63,996 nucleotides of DNA, taken from contig JAHEEV010000007.1 of assembly GCA_024640505.1 (NCBI GenBank), positions 1-63,996 of the forward strand, in the 5' to 3' direction. The stretch is from Halieaceae bacterium. GTDB lineage: Bacteria > Pseudomonadota > Gammaproteobacteria > Pseudomonadales > Halieaceae. The notes beneath the pieces are model-generated. The model was not told the origin of the DNA. It did no database searches and was given only the letters and a program-made list of their open reading frames with translations. Numbering within the stretch: position 1 is the stretch's first letter; every line of letters starts with the position of its first letter. A program made the position numbers and the translations under genes. Below, one piece after another: positions 1 through 8,152 of the stretch.

Positions 1-731
1 AGCCCGCGCGCAAAGAGCTCGTTGATCCAGGCAAACAGAAACAGGGCGTCCGTCCCCGGGCGGATGAACAGGTGCCTGCCGGCCAGCTCGGCCGTCTCCG
101 TGCGCCGGGGGTCAATCACCACCACCTGGCCACCGCGATCCTGGATCCCTTGCAGGTGGGCCGCCGCATTGGGGGCGCCCAGGAGGGATCCCTGGGACAC
201 CAGTGGATTGGCACCCATACAGACGAGGAAATCGGTGCGTCCCAGGTCCGGCACCGGGAACAGCCAGGCATTGCCGTAGAGAAGATCGCTGCTGAGATTC
301 TTGGGTTGCTGGTCGACGCTGCCCGCGGAAAAGAAGCGCTCGGTGTCCAGCATCTGGATGAACAGCTGCGTGTAGATCTGGGTGTGGAAATTATGGCCGT
401 TGGGGTTGCCGTAATACATGGCGATAGCGTCCTTGCCATGCGCTTCGCGGATAGCCGCCAGGCGTCGTCCCACCTCTCCGAGGGCCTCCTCCCAGCTTAC
501 CTCCTGCCAGGTCTCGCCGGTTCTTTTCATGGGGCGGCGGATGCGCTCCGGATCCTTGTGGATAGCGTGGAAAGCCTGGGACTTGGCACACACATAACCC
601 CTGGATCGTGGATCCTCGGGGTCACCCTTGATCGAAATGACCTCGTTGCGGTCGCGGTCGACCTCGAGCACCAGGCCGCAGCTGGCCTCGCAGGTGGGGC
701 AGGTTCTGAAAACAGTATCGATGCCTGGCAT
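1..731 (-). CDS. Molybdopterin oxidoreductase, N-terminal part (runs off window)
   Basis: About 243 codons from an ATG at 731 are visible; the rest lies beyond base 1. The N-terminus has the Cx2Cx3C...C pattern of a [4Fe-4S] site (Cys11, Cys14, Cys18, Cys48) followed by Lys50, typical of the prokaryotic DMSO-reductase/formate-dehydrogenase superfamily. Later motifs include MGANPLVSQGSL and VVVIDPRRTETAELA of the MGD-binding domain. It is transcribed away from a second enzyme of the same type that begins at 817, so the 85-bp gap should hold both promoters. No Cys or Sec is visible in the stretch where formate dehydrogenases carry the molybdenum ligand; the motif there reads GSVDQQPKN. The substrate cannot be named. 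No signal peptide is seen, so it is probably cytoplasmic. Confidence 0.9.
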   Translation of the reverse strand, partial: MPGIDTVFRTCPTCEASCGLVLEVDRDRNEVISIKGDPEDPRSRGYVCAKSQAFHAIHKDPERIRRPMKRTGETWQEVSWEEALGEVGRRLAAIREAHGKDAIAMYYGNPNGHNFHTQIYTQLFIQMLDTERFFSAGSVDQQPKNLSSDLLYGNAWLFPVPDLGRTDFLVCMGANPLVSQGSLLGAPNAAAHLQGIQDRGGQVVVIDPRRTETAELAGRHLFIRPGTDALFLFAWINELFARG

Positions 732-816
732 GGGGTCACCTTGTTGCCGGTTTGACTGGAGCATTGCCAGGCCGCGGTCTATCCTTGGGTCTCCCTAAAC
801 GCAAACGATCTCACCC

Positions 817-3018
817 ATGGTGGAGACAAAATACACCTTCTGCCGAATTTGCGAGGCAACGTGCGGGCTGGCTGTGCAGGTAGAGGATAACCGTGTCCGG
901 AAAATAGAACCAGACCGGGAACACGTGGTGAGTGAGGGGTTCGTCTGCGTCAAGGGGACCCATTTCGACGAGGTCCAGAACAGCCCCGATCGTGTTACGA
1001 CGCCACTGAAGCGCGTCGGCGACCGCTGGCAGGAGATCACCTGGGACCAGGCCGCTGCCGAGATCGGTGAAAAACTGAACGCGCTGCGCTCGCGCCACGG
1101 GGGCGGCAGCATCGCCCACTTTGTCGGCTCTCCGGCCGGGGCCAATGTCCTGTCCCCGATGTTTCGCAATGCCTTTTTCAAGGCGCTCGGTTCCAACCGG
1201 ATGTACGGGACACCCACCACCGACACCACCAACAAGTTCCGGGTCAATGAGGACATGTACGGTTCCCCGTTCCGGCTCGCCTTTCCCGATGTGAACCACA
1301 CCCGGTTCCTCATGGTCATCGGCGCCAACCCTGCGGTCTCCGGCAATACGCTCTACCATCTTCCCCGCGCCAGGTCCCGTATGGGGGAGATCGTCAGGCG
1401 CGGAGGGAGGGTAGTGTTCATCAACCCGCGACGGGTGGAGAGCGCCGCCGTGGGAGAGCACGACTTTATCCGCCCCGATACCGATATCTATTTCCTGGCG
1501 GCGTTTCTCAACGAAATGATTCACTCCGGCCATGTAGCCACGTCGGTGGTGGCAGATCACTGTCGTGGTTTCGAATTGCTGCGTGACGCCGTGGATGGCT
1601 GGACCCCGGAGAGGCAGCAGGCAGTAACCGGAATCAGTGCCGCGCGGTTGCGCGAACTGGTCGCAGCCCACGCGGCCGCTGATGGCGCGGCACTGTACAT
1701 GGCCACGGGGGTCAACCAGGGGCGCCACGGTACCCTGTGCTTCTGGCTGCTGGAGTGCATCAATGTCGTTTCGGGTAACCTCGATCGCCGCGGGGGCACC
1801 CTCATGGGCGAGGGACTGTTCGATATGGCCCGGGAGGTCAATAAAGAGGGACAGATGCTGCTGCAGTACCAGCGTCGCGACGGTCTGCCCACCGTGGTCG
1901 GCAACCATCCCTCCGGCATGTTGGCGGATGACATATTGGCCGGTGACGTGAGGGCGATCATCGTCGAGGCCAGCAACCCCTTCCTGGCCTGCAGCAACCC
2001 GGGCGGGCGCCTGGAGCAGGCCTTCGCAGAACTGGACCTGCTGGTCTGCATCGACCTGTTTCGCAACGAGGTGGGCAACCTGGCGCACTATATACTGCCG
2101 GCCCCGACCTGGCTCGAGCGGGCCGAGATACCCTATGCCTTGCAGAGCTTTGCGGGCAACAATCCCACACCCTACATGATTTACAGTGACGCGGTGGTGG
2201 AGTCCCCCCCCGGTGTCCGTCACGAGTGGTGGATCTACTGCCGCCTGGCGCGCGCCATGGGGCTGCCGCTGTTCGACAGCCGCCTTGCCGGCTGGCTGCT
2301 GGGTCTGAACGACCGCCTGGTTTACAGCCGCCACCGCTGGCTGCGCCGGCTGGCCCTGACCCCCGAGAAGATGCTCAATGGCATGCTGAAAAAGGCGGGT
2401 CTGCCTGGGCGCAAGCTGTTTCTGGAAAAACATCCCCACGGGATGTTACTCGGGGAGAACCGCACCGGCACGTTCCTCGGTACGGATCGTGTGCTGACGC
2501 AGGATGGTAAGGTCAATCTTGCCCCCGACGCCTATCTCGAAAATTTCGATGCGACCCTGGCGTCCGCTTTTCAGGAAGAACTGGCCAATCGCGACCGCTT
2601 TAAACTGATCGGCAAGCGCGAGATCCGGCGCATCAACACCTCCAGCGCCAACGTTCCCCGTCTGGTAAAACAGACCTCCAACTTCTGCTACATACACCCC
2701 GCCGACGCCAGGGAGGTAGGTCTTGGCGATGGGGACCTGGCGACCGTGGCTTCGGATTACGACAGCATCACACTGCCGGTCAAGGTAAGCGATGAGATGA
2801 TGCCGCGCACGATTGCCATACCACAGTGCTGGGGGCATGCCCGTGCCGATGGCCTGTCGCACGCCCGCAAGTTTCCGGGGGTGAACTCCAATCTGCTGGC
2901 GGGTGACGGACCGGACAATATCGAACCGCTGTCGGGTATGTCCCATCTTTCCGGCATACTCGTGACGGTATCGCCCGCCGCCTGCGATAAAGTCTGGAAT
3001 GAACAAAAAAATGGTTGA
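817..3018 (+). CDS. Molybdopterin-dependent oxidoreductase
   Basis: The 733-residue protein starts at an ATG and carries an N-terminal [4Fe-4S] motif (Cys9, Cys12, Cys16, Cys44, then Lys46), MGD-binding segments (IGANPAVSGNTLY, VVFINPRRVESAAV, ASNPFLACSNPGG) and a C-terminal molydopterin dinucleotide-binding barrel containing HPADAREVGLGDGD near residue 630. Length and layout fit the formate dehydrogenase/thiosulfate reductase catalytic-subunit superfamily. The segment equivalent to the Mo-ligand loop (TTDTTNKFRVN) has no Cys or Sec, so it is unlikely to be a classical formate dehydrogenase. No Tat signal is present. It lies 6 bp before the alcohol dehydrogenase gene at 3025 and is probably cotranscribed with it. 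An electron-transfer partner is not encoded nearby. Confidence 0.9.
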   Translation: MVETKYTFCRICEATCGLAVQVEDNRVRKIEPDREHVVSEGFVCVKGTHFDEVQNSPDRVTTPLKRVGDRWQEITWDQAAAEIGEKLNALRSRHGGGSIAHFVGSPAGANVLSPMFRNAFFKALGSNRMYGTPTTDTTNKFRVNEDMYGSPFRLAFPDVNHTRFLMVIGANPAVSGNTLYHLPRARSRMGEIVRRGGRVVFINPRRVESAAVGEHDFIRPDTDIYFLAAFLNEMIHSGHVATSVVADHCRGFELLRDAVDGWTPERQQAVTGISAARLRELVAAHAAADGAALYMATGVNQGRHGTLCFWLLECINVVSGNLDRRGGTLMGEGLFDMAREVNKEGQMLLQYQRRDGLPTVVGNHPSGMLADDILAGDVRAIIVEASNPFLACSNPGGRLEQAFAELDLLVCIDLFRNEVGNLAHYILPAPTWLERAEIPYALQSFAGNNPTPYMIYSDAVVESPPGVRHEWWIYCRLARAMGLPLFDSRLAGWLLGLNDRLVYSRHRWLRRLALTPEKMLNGMLKKAGLPGRKLFLEKHPHGMLLGENRTGTFLGTDRVLTQDGKVNLAPDAYLENFDATLASAFQEELANRDRFKLIGKREIRRINTSSANVPRLVKQTSNFCYIHPADAREVGLGDGDLATVASDYDSITLPVKVSDEMMPRTIAIPQCWGHARADGLSHARKFPGVNSNLLAGDGPDNIEPLSGMSHLSGILVTVSPAACDKVWNEQKNG

Positions 3019-3024
3019 GACGAC

Positions 3025-4212
3025 ATGAAGTCAGAGACAGTTGAATATTCTCCCAATGAGCCCTTCGCCGTTTCCCTGGTTGGAGATAAGCCCTCGCCGC
3101 CGAGAGTATTCGGATCGCCGGCCCGTTATGTTCAGGGGGCGGGAGTCATCGATCACGCGGGGCATTATCTTTCCAGGCTCGGTTTCACGCACTGCGCGGT
3201 GCTGTTGTCAGCCCGGAGTTTACAGGCCGAGGGCGGGAGGCTGATGGAGAGCCTCGCGGGCGCGGGTATCCCGGCCCAGACGGCTATCTTCAACGGGGAG
3301 TGCTCACTGCAGGAGATTGATTCGCATCTGGCCGTGCTGCGTGAATTGCCAAATCCCGTTGATGGACTGGTTGCCGTCGGGGGAGGCAAGGTGGTGGATG
3401 CCGGCAGGGCCATTGCGCACCGGCTCCGCGTGCCTCTGGCCGTGGTCCCCTCCCTGGCGTCAAACGATGCGCCCTGCGCAGCCGTATCGGTTATCTATAC
3501 CCCCGAGGGCGTGACGGCGGATGCGGAGATCTATGATGAAAATCCCCGCCTGGTGCTGGTGGATACGGGGGTGGTTGCGCAGGCTGATGAGCGCTACCTG
3601 GTGGCCGGTATGGGCGATGCCATGGCTACCTGGTATGAGGCGTCCGCCTGCGCACGTACTCCCGGCGGCGTGAATGTGTTTGGCGGCCGTCCGACGCTGG
3701 CTGGAACCGCCCTGGCAGAGTTGTGTGCAAGAACAATCTATGAGGATGGGGCTTCAGCCCTGGAAGCGGTGCGTCATTCCCGCGTGAGCGAGCCCCTGGA
3801 GCGTGTGGTGGAGGCCAATACGCTCCTGAGCGGTCTCGGCTACGAGAGCGGCGGGCTGTCGGTGGCTCACGGCGTGGCGCAGGGATATACAGTCATCGAA
3901 AGGGTCCACAGGCATTATCTCCATGGTGAAATGGTGGCGATGGGCGTATTGGCGCAGCTGATGCTGGAGTCATCGACGGACGAAGCACAGAAAGCGGCCG
4001 GGTTCTTTGCGTCGGTAGGTCTGCCGGTGCACCTGGCGCAGTTGAGCCTGTCCGCTGAGGATCAGGACGAGCTGCAGGCGGTGGTCGAGGCCACCCTGGC
4101 CTTTCCGTTTATCGGCAACATGCCGGATGAGGTCACCGCCGAAAATTTGCTTGCCGCCCTGTTGGCTGCAGATCGTCTCGGACGGAATGTCGTGCAACAA
4201 GCCCGCCGCTGA
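3025..4212 (+). CDS. Iron-containing alcohol/glycerol dehydrogenase family protein
   Basis: This 395-residue protein belongs to the group III metal-dependent dehydrogenases (GldA-like). The nucleotide-binding GGGKVVDAGRAIA segment lies near residue 118. The metal-ligand set of the family is present: Asp198 in GMGDAMATWYEA, His282 in SVAHGVAQG and His300 in HYLHGEMVAMG. It would oxidise a polyol or reduce a carbonyl with NAD(P). It has about 30 extra residues before the fold compared with bacterial glycerol dehydrogenases. It follows the molybdoenzyme by 6 bp, suggesting that the two act on linked substrates; this is inference. The exact substrate is unknown. Confidence 0.88.
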   Translation: MKSETVEYSPNEPFAVSLVGDKPSPPRVFGSPARYVQGAGVIDHAGHYLSRLGFTHCAVLLSARSLQAEGGRLMESLAGAGIPAQTAIFNGECSLQEIDSHLAVLRELPNPVDGLVAVGGGKVVDAGRAIAHRLRVPLAVVPSLASNDAPCAAVSVIYTPEGVTADAEIYDENPRLVLVDTGVVAQADERYLVAGMGDAMATWYEASACARTPGGVNVFGGRPTLAGTALAELCARTIYEDGASALEAVRHSRVSEPLERVVEANTLLSGLGYESGGLSVAHGVAQGYTVIERVHRHYLHGEMVAMGVLAQLMLESSTDEAQKAAGFFASVGLPVHLAQLSLSAEDQDELQAVVEATLAFPFIGNMPDEVTAENLLAALLAADRLGRNVVQQARR

Positions 4213-4229
4213 CCGCGGAGTCGATGCCC

Positions 4230-4424
4230 ATGCCGCAAGAAGAAGGAAAACAGATCACCAGGGTGGAAATCCTGATCAGGATCAAACGACTGCTCGCCGG
4301 CATAAGCGGCCTCGAGCCGTCCGAGGTCAGGGCCGACCAGAACCTGGGTAAAGACCCGCTCAACTACACCAGCGTATCCAAGCTGGCCCTGGCGAAGCGC
4401 CTTCGCGATGAGTTTTCAGAGTGA
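4230..4424 (+). CDS. Small acyl-carrier-like protein, frame ended by an early TGA
   Basis: The frame gives 64 residues from the ATG at 4230, which has GGAG at 4217-4220 nine bases upstream; an ATG at 4224 is the alternative. The sequence follows the pattern of an acyl carrier protein: a first helix (ITRVEILIRIKRLLAGISG), an LGKDPLNYTSVSKLAL stretch where ACPs carry D-S-L, and a second helix ending KRLRDEFSE. ACPs normally continue with a short loop and another helix, and the same reading frame does so beyond the TGA at 4422-4424. The gene is therefore either prematurely stopped, read through, or carries a sequencing error. The Ser in the TSV motif might take phosphopantetheine, but this is not certain. 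It lies 17 bp after the dehydrogenase gene. Confidence 0.5.
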   Translation: MPQEEGKQITRVEILIRIKRLLAGISGLEPSEVRADQNLGKDPLNYTSVSKLALAKRLRDEFSE

Positions 4425-4556
4425 CCCCTGGAGATTTCGCCCTCGGAGGCTGCCGCTTGCGAGGTGGTCCGGGACCTGCGTCTGCTGGTTGAACTAAAAC
4501 TCAAGGAGGCCGGCGTGGAAGTGTCGGGCATCAGAAATTTTTGGAGTTGCGCAGTG
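4425..4556 (+). other. In-frame continuation of the acyl-carrier-like frame after TGA
   Basis: Directly after the TGA at 4422-4424, the same frame stays open and reads PLEISPSEAACEVVRDLRL followed by LVELKLKEAG, which matches what an ACP would have after its second helix. The frame has no further stop before the EF-hand gene, which begins at 4557 in the same frame. A GTG at 4464 could in principle start translation, but it lies inside the presumed helix. I read this stretch as the severed C-terminal third of the carrier domain. Confidence 0.45.
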
Positions 4557-5093
4557 ATGCCATACCGAATCGCGATTACCGCCTGCGTGTTGCTTTGTTC
4601 GATGAACCTCCAGGCAATGGAAAAAGCTGCTTATGACCGGGACGGGAATGAGGTGATCGACCTGGTCGAGTACGCCCGCTACGTACTGGACCTGCACAGC
4701 CCGCCGCTCAGCCATTTCGACGAGAATCTCGACGGTCGTATCGAGGGGCCGGAGCAGGAGCAGGCAGCGGAAGCGCTGCTCGAGCTCGAAGCCAGTGTCT
4801 CTCCCTGCGTCGATGACTTTTCCGTCGATTTTCCCGAGCGGTTCATGGTGCGAGCATCCACCGAAGATCTGATTCTTTTCAGGCCAAGGTCAGAGGACGT
4901 GCGTCGCGGTGCCATGTTTTCCCTGGCCCGCGATCTCAATCGCAGCATTAACATTGCCAGCGTCAAGGGAGCGATCATCCGGCCCATCAATCTCGTCGAC
5001 GCCGACTCGGAGAAAGACGCGCGTACGCATTGGCTGAGCCGACAGAACTGCAACCGCGGCCATTCTTCGCAAGCTTCGACTCGCCAGTCTTAA
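4557..5093 (+). CDS. Secreted EF-hand calcium-binding protein
   Basis: The ATG at 4557 is chosen because it opens a clear signal peptide (MPYRIAITACVLLCSMNLQA). The mature protein has two good 12-residue EF-hand loops: DRDGNEVIDLVE near residue 26 and DENLDGRIEGPE near residue 52. The remaining 110 residues, with FSVDFPERFMVRASTEDLIL and a basic, Ser-rich end, are not recognised. The frame is open upstream to 4425 without a stop, so an N-terminal fusion to the acyl-carrier-like remnant is formally possible. It would be exported and bind Ca2+; its partner is unknown. Confidence 0.7.
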   Translation: MPYRIAITACVLLCSMNLQAMEKAAYDRDGNEVIDLVEYARYVLDLHSPPLSHFDENLDGRIEGPEQEQAAEALLELEASVSPCVDDFSVDFPERFMVRASTEDLILFRPRSEDVRRGAMFSLARDLNRSINIASVKGAIIRPINLVDADSEKDARTHWLSRQNCNRGHSSQASTRQS

Positions 5094-5111
5094 AGCCAGG
5101 GGTCCGGCGGT

Positions 5112-7019
5112 TCAGGGCAGGTCCAGGTAAGAGTAGGCGTTGAGTTCCCGTTCATAGAATCGTCGCAGCGCCTGGCTCTCCTCCAGCGACATGCGACCTT
5201 CCCGCACCGCCCGCTCACAATCACGCCATATGCGTGGATGGAGCTCGGCCACGTTGAACTGCATATAACTGAGCAACTCGCTGGCGGTATCGCCCTTGAC
5301 GATCTCGTCTATCGACCAGGCACCGTTATCCTCCGCATGAATGGTTACGACATGGGTGTCTCCGAACAGATTGTGCAGGTCTCCGAGCGTTTCCTGGTAA
5401 GCGCCGATCATGAACGCGCCGAGATAATAAATATCGCCCTCCTGCAGAGCGTGTAGAGGCAGCGTTGATTCAGCACCATCGGGAAGGGCAAAACGAGAGA
5501 TTTTGCCGTCGGAGTCGCAGGTAATATCCGCCAGTGTCGCTGAACGATTCGGCTGGGACGCCAGACGATGTATCGGCATGATCGGGAAAAGCTGGTCGAT
5601 GGCCCAGCTGTCCGGAAGCGACTGGAAAACCGAGAAATTGCAGAAATAGATATCGCTGAGCACTGTCGGCAGGCTCGCCAGAGACGCCGGCAGGTCTGAT
5701 GGCTCCGGGTAGATGTCCCTTATTCGGGTGCAGACGGTCCAGAAAATGCGCTCCGCCATGGCGCGCTGCTCCAGCGTGACATACCCGACGTTGAACATCT
5801 GCATTGCCTGGTGGTAGGCCTGTTCGGCGTCATGGTATACCTCGACCGCGTGTGCGGCATCGAAATCTTCGCAGGCAGCCACGAGATCAGCCAGGGGTTG
5901 TGGCAGGTCAAGGCGCTGATCGGGTGATGGAGGCGGCTCCCGCTGCTCGAAGCTCGCGCTTCCCAGGGCGTTGAATACCAGGACACTGCAATAGGCAGAG
6001 AGCGCACGCCCGGACTCGGATATGATCTTGGGGTGCTCGATGCCTGCACTGTTGCATACCGAGGCGATCCGGTACACCACGGCAGAGGCATACTCCGTGA
6101 GACTGTAGTTCATGGAGTGTGGCAGGTTCTGGGCGCCACCCTCGTAATCCACGCCGAGCCCGCCGCCGATATCGATGTACTCAAGGCCGGCCCCGAGTCG
6201 GTGCAGTTCTGTATAGACATGCGCCAGCTCTCCGACGCTGTCCTTGATGGCGCGGATGTCGTTGAGCTGGCTGCCCGGATGGCAGTGCACCAGCTTCAGG
6301 CAGTGAAGCATGCCCTCGCCGCGTAATACGGCGACGAGTTCAAGTACCTGGCTTGCGGACAGGCCGAATTTCGATTTCGGTCCTGCCGACGTCGCCCAGC
6401 GACCCGCACCCTGGCTGGCCAGTTTGATGCGGACCCCGATAGCCGGGTGCACGGCGTGTTTTTTGGCATGTTTTACGATGAGGTGGAGTTCGTCGAAGTT
6501 TTCCACCACAGGAATGATGTTGCGTCCCAGCTTGGCGGCGAGCACCACCGCCTCGATATAGCTGTCATCCTTGAAGCCATTGCACACAATGGGTCTGTCA
6601 CCGGCATCGGTGGTCATTGCGAGGACGGCCAGCAGTTCGGGTTTTGATCCGGCCTCCAGGCCGAACCCCAGCGCGGCGCCGTAGCGGTAGACTTCTTCCA
6701 CGACCTGGCGGTGCTGATTGACCTTGATGGGGAATACGGCCCGGTAACTTCCGCGGTAGTCGTTTTCAGCGATGGCGGTTGCAAAGGCATCGGCCAGTTT
6801 CTGCATGCTGGAACCGATGATCCCCGCAAAGCGAATAACCAGGGGCGCGGTCAGGTCCCGGGCACGCAGCCCCTCCACCACCGCATAGAGATCGACCTCT
6901 GCGCCCTCCGGCCCGGTGGGACGCACGCAGACATTACCCGCAGCATTGACCGAAAAATAGTCATTGCCCCAGGTGTCGATGCCATACAATCCGGCCGAAT
7001 CCTGTACCGTCCAGTTCAT
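5112..7019 (-). CDS. speA: Biosynthetic arginine decarboxylase
   Basis: This 635-residue, PLP-dependent fold III enzyme converts arginine to agmatine. The PLP lysine is Lys99 in YRAVFPIKVNQ. Other family motifs are KLVHCHPGSQLNDIRAIK, YIDIGGGLGVDYEG and ESGRALSAYCSVLVFN. I chose the ATG at 7019 (MNWTVQDSAGLYG), where similarity to SpeA begins; a 10-codon extension would need a TTG at 7049. Agmatinase is encoded divergently from 7122, so the 102-bp intergenic space should carry both promoters. Together they form the arginine-agmatine-putrescine route. Confidence 0.95.
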   Translation of the reverse strand: MNWTVQDSAGLYGIDTWGNDYFSVNAAGNVCVRPTGPEGAEVDLYAVVEGLRARDLTAPLVIRFAGIIGSSMQKLADAFATAIAENDYRGSYRAVFPIKVNQHRQVVEEVYRYGAALGFGLEAGSKPELLAVLAMTTDAGDRPIVCNGFKDDSYIEAVVLAAKLGRNIIPVVENFDELHLIVKHAKKHAVHPAIGVRIKLASQGAGRWATSAGPKSKFGLSASQVLELVAVLRGEGMLHCLKLVHCHPGSQLNDIRAIKDSVGELAHVYTELHRLGAGLEYIDIGGGLGVDYEGGAQNLPHSMNYSLTEYASAVVYRIASVCNSAGIEHPKIISESGRALSAYCSVLVFNALGSASFEQREPPPSPDQRLDLPQPLADLVAACEDFDAAHAVEVYHDAEQAYHQAMQMFNVGYVTLEQRAMAERIFWTVCTRIRDIYPEPSDLPASLASLPTVLSDIYFCNFSVFQSLPDSWAIDQLFPIMPIHRLASQPNRSATLADITCDSDGKISRFALPDGAESTLPLHALQEGDIYYLGAFMIGAYQETLGDLHNLFGDTHVVTIHAEDNGAWSIDEIVKGDTASELLSYMQFNVAELHPRIWRDCERAVREGRMSLEESQALRRFYERELNAYSYLDLP

Positions 7020-7121
7020 TATCGCGTCCCGAGTCAAATAGGTTGGCAAGAGAATACGGACATCGAATTGCCCCTACAAGCATGCTAACCTCAACAGCGT
7101 TGTTTTTACCGGAATGCGACC

Positions 7122-8138
7122 ATGCCAGATGTGGATCCCAACGCCGCCGCCTGCGGCGAGGGTATGTTTGGTCTTGATACGAATCCACAGGAAGCCGGAG
7201 TGATTCTCGTTCCGGTCCCGTTCGATGCAACCACGTCCTATCGGCCCGGTGCCGCACGCGGTCCCGAGGCAATACGGCAAGCCAGTCACCAGATCGACCT
7301 CCACGATCGTGAAGTGGGGGATCCCTGGCGGGCAGGTATCGCCCTGCTGGATCCCCGGCCGGAGATTGTCAGTCATGGCACCATCGCACGACAACTGGTG
7401 GAAGAGCTGCGTGAATCACCGGATGATGACAAGCTGGCGCGGGTGAACCAGCTGTGTGCTGAAGTCAACCAGCTGGTTGCCGCCGAAGTGAGCCAGTGGC
7501 TACGCGAGGGCAGACTGGTGGGCACGATTGGCGGGGATCACGCCACGGCATTGGGTTCGATACAGGCACATGCCGGCCATTTTGGTGAATTCGGAATCCT
7601 TCATATCGATGCCCATGCGGACCTGAGGCGGGATTTCGAGGGGTTTACCTGCTCCCACGCTTCCATCATGGAGGCGGTTTGCCGGGATCTGCCGGAGGTG
7701 ACCCGCCTGGTGCAGGTCGGTGTCCGCGACTTCTGCGAGGAGGAGGCCCGGCGCATTCAGGATGCCAATGGCCGTATTGTTACCTTCTTCGATGCGGATA
7801 TGAACGAGCGCCTGTTCACGGGTGCCACCTGGGCAGCAATAGTTGCAGAGATCATCGAAGTGTTGCCGCAGCGGGTGTATATCTCCTTTGATATTGACGG
7901 TCTTGACCCGAAACTGTGTCCCCATACCGGAACGCCGGTTCCCGGGGGACTGTCATTCCCCCGGGCCTGCCACCTGCTGCGTGCGGTGGCGCGATCAGGG
8001 CGGCATATTATCGGGTTCGACCTGGTCGAGGTGGCACCCGGGCCGGACGGGGATGAGTGGGACGGCAATGTAGGTGCGCGTCTGCTATACAAACTGATAG
8101 GGGTGGCCCTACAATCGATGCCCGACGCGCCTCACTGA
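7122..8138 (+). CDS. speB: Agmatinase (ureohydrolase family)
   Basis: The 338-residue protein has all the manganese-binding motifs of the arginase/agmatinase family: GGDHATALG (His140), HIDAHADL (Asp163, His165, Asp167) and SFDIDGLDP. It should hydrolyse agmatine to putrescine and urea. The N-terminus contains the usual TSYRPGAARGPEAIR motif. It is divergent from arginine decarboxylase and 14 bp ahead of the DHS-like gene, which fits a single polyamine operon. Arginase or guanidinobutyrase activity is less likely given the neighbour. Confidence 0.92.
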   Translation: MPDVDPNAAACGEGMFGLDTNPQEAGVILVPVPFDATTSYRPGAARGPEAIRQASHQIDLHDREVGDPWRAGIALLDPRPEIVSHGTIARQLVEELRESPDDDKLARVNQLCAEVNQLVAAEVSQWLREGRLVGTIGGDHATALGSIQAHAGHFGEFGILHIDAHADLRRDFEGFTCSHASIMEAVCRDLPEVTRLVQVGVRDFCEEEARRIQDANGRIVTFFDADMNERLFTGATWAAIVAEIIEVLPQRVYISFDIDGLDPKLCPHTGTPVPGGLSFPRACHLLRAVARSGRHIIGFDLVEVAPGPDGDEWDGNVGARLLYKLIGVALQSMPDAPH

Positions 8139-8152
8139 ACGGAGACCCGACC

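Noticed and set aside
72-755. Long open frame on the plus strand over the first 700 bases
   Set aside because: It is the antisense shadow of the molybdopterin oxidoreductase and has no family signature.
811-2439. 542-codon minus-strand open frame opposite the second molybdoenzyme
   Set aside because: No domain is seen, while the plus-strand protein has intact motifs along its full length.
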